From the NCBI RefSeq assembly GCF_025399195.1, contig NW_026252203.1:1-21627 (forward strand): 21,627 bases of DNA. Reading direction: 5' to 3'. This stretch comes from Umbelopsis ramanniana AG. Its lineage: Eukaryota > Mucoromycota > Umbelopsidomycetes > Umbelopsidales > Umbelopsidaceae. How positions within the stretch are numbered: the first letter of the stretch is position 1; every line of letters starts with the position of its first letter. Under the pieces are notes generated by a model. It saw only the letters and a list, made by a program, of their open reading frames with translations, did not search any database and had not been told where the DNA came from. Position numbers and translations under genes: made by a program. Positions 20,171 through 21,627 of this stretch are shown here, in pieces.

Positions 20171-21119
20171 CGTGAAACTTTAACCCGTAGTTGAAACGGC
20201 GCAGTAATGACCCTTGTGAGTTTTCCATTATAGGTTTCTGTAATCATACTGCTACGTTGTCGATGGTTTCCATAGACCCGTAAATAGGTTGCAGCATTTG
20301 AAATGCAGGATTCAATAGAAGAAATAACGCAGCGTGTCAATTGAACCTGAGTAGTATACAGAACTAATTAGTGCGTGAATCGAATCGGCCAACTCCACAA
20401 CGCGAAAACATTTGAGTACAAATACATGCCTGTGCGCGGTGACATATGCGAGGTCAGCCTCCTGTTGTACATAGCGAGATGTCCGAAGAAAAATAAATAA
20501 TTTGAGGCAAAATAGCTTATATAGCTCATACTGTGAGGATTAGCTGAACCGTGTACACCAATACCTTGTGTCTACGTCAATTACTTTTTTCAAAAGTTCA
20601 ACGTAAGGCCCAATGGCCGTTACTTATCCCAATGGGCCAAATTAACAAATCGTGCAGCGCCACACCTTGCCCCTGTTGTAGCCAGGAACCGACTTTGAAA
20701 ACGAAGTTGTCTTATGATGTAAACTCGTGTATAGTACAATTGTTACTTTCAATATTCTTACAGGACATCAATGTGAACTTGTATGGCCATTGTTCCTTTG
20801 GCGTTGCCAATGTAACATTTGGACGTGATTGTAAGATTATGAAATATAAATTCTGTCACTGGCATTGACAAGATTCAACGTTTGAGTCTATGGCAGCTAG
20901 CACTTCTTTACATGACATATTACATGAATACTGAATTATTTTACTTCCTAGAAAATAAGCGGACAAACTGCTAAGCAGAGATGGAAACATTGAAGTAAGC
21001 TCAAATTGTTGCGCTCAGCGTGAATGTGGGTCTAACGTTTTGTTACTACGGCTAAATTAGGCTTTACTTCAATCGCCTTGTTATCGAAAGTCAAAATTGC
21101 ATATATATTTGATAAACAT
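20171..21119. other. Intergenic stretch, nothing recognised
   Basis: No supported gene. A 105-codon open frame at 20551-20868 lacks an ATG start and any family resemblance. The part nearest 20171 is probably the upstream region of the minus-strand membrane protein gene. Confidence 0.4.
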
Positions 21120-21342
21120 TTAGAGAAAACATGCATAATGTAGAACTAACATGCAGCTTTTATATATTTGTATCCATATTCTTATCCATATTCTTGCCAG
21201 CTTGATTTGCATAAATTTTAACGAAGTCATTTCCATCTCCGCCTTCCGGAGCTGACCTACAAAGAGGTTCATGCAAAACTGTGCACGCCTGTTAACCATC
21301 ATGCTTTGCTCCATGGTGAGGTCATCGCGGGCCTTGAATGCT
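21120..21342 (-). other. Possible terminal exon or gene remnant
   Basis: On the minus strand a typical acceptor (atgttttattttag, ending about 21343) is followed by an open frame reading FKARDDLTMEQSMMVNRRAQ and a charged, Met-rich helical stretch (LRKAEMEMTSLKFMQIKLA), ending at a stop at 21120-21122. This would fit the last exon of a gene entering from beyond the right edge, or a decayed fragment. I found no convincing partner exon between 21343 and the window end, so this stays tentative. Confidence 0.25.
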
Positions 21343-21627
21343 AAAATAAAACATCTATGCCAAACCGTTTATCCATCCTCAAAGTCACATCGGTAGGCTA
21401 ATATAGGGGAGGAGGAAGCTCGAGGACTTAAACTTTTTAAAAATTGTTTTCAAAGTGTTACCAAGTTACCCTCTCAGGTACACACTCTACAAGGCCCTAC
21501 AAACCGCCAAAACCGCTTCCTCCTCCCGAAAAAAGGCTCAAAACCACCCTTCACTACATGAGCTTTCCAGAGAATGAGTCAAGCCTACCACTTCATTCAA
21601 CTTATTTTGGCCACAACCCCCTCAATA

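Noticed and set aside
20551-20868. 105-codon plus-strand frame
   Set aside because: It has no ATG start, unusual Cys-rich composition, no family resemblance and no splice partners.
1-21627. tRNA, rRNA or CRISPR loci
   Set aside because: Scanning both strands by eye showed no convincing tRNA arms, rRNA blocks or spaced identical repeats.

Overview
The window looks like nuclear DNA of a filamentous fungus. Its genes are cut by many short GT-AG introns (33 inferred here, mostly 62-112 nt, several with CTAAC/CTAAT-type branch sites), and its products are typical fungal housekeeping and signalling proteins. Intron density, moderately AT-rich composition and protein style suggest an early-diverging lineage such as Mucoromycota, but this is inference from style and not from a marker gene.

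Layout. Positions 1-3740 are gene-poor. They hold a tandem repeat with a unit of about 364 bp (494-1343), a decayed copy of a seven-segment membrane protein gene (1534-2014), and two small candidate genes (2437-2607 on the minus strand, 3246-3437 on the plus strand). Seven genes then follow head-to-tail on the plus strand: a MAP kinase kinase of the cell-wall-integrity type (3756-5515), a Wee1/Swe1 mitotic inhibitor kinase (5858-8456), the ER-shaping protein Yop1 (8663-9608), a small REX1-B-like helical protein (9875-10585), a hotdog-fold acyl-CoA thioesterase of the ACOT13 type (10749-11352), the GPI transamidase catalytic subunit Gpi8/PIG-K (11749-13546), and an uncharacterised protein with ATP-grasp-like motifs (14008-16495). 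On the minus strand lie Scd6/LSM14 (17290-18880), convergent with the ATP-grasp-like gene, and an intronless membrane protein gene (19289-20104). The last 1.5 kb has no confident gene, only a possible exon near 21120-21342.

The genes do not form one pathway. Several touch growth control and the cell surface: MAPKK signalling, Wee1 inhibition of CDK, GPI anchoring of wall proteins, ER shape, and mRNA repression in P-bodies. Each plus-strand gene has its own intergenic space, so they are probably separate transcription units.

The most interesting points are these. The unknown 7-segment membrane protein and its frameshifted relative lie near opposite ends of the window, next to a tandem repeat. 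The ATP-grasp-like protein carries its Glu-x-Asn motif upstream of its lysine/glycine motif, as if permuted. A cluster of E2F/SBF-like sites lies in front of the Wee1-type kinase. The MAPKK has DLG where DFG is usual. Exon boundaries were inferred by hand from splice sites, reading-frame continuity and protein-family continuity. No search or transcript evidence was available.
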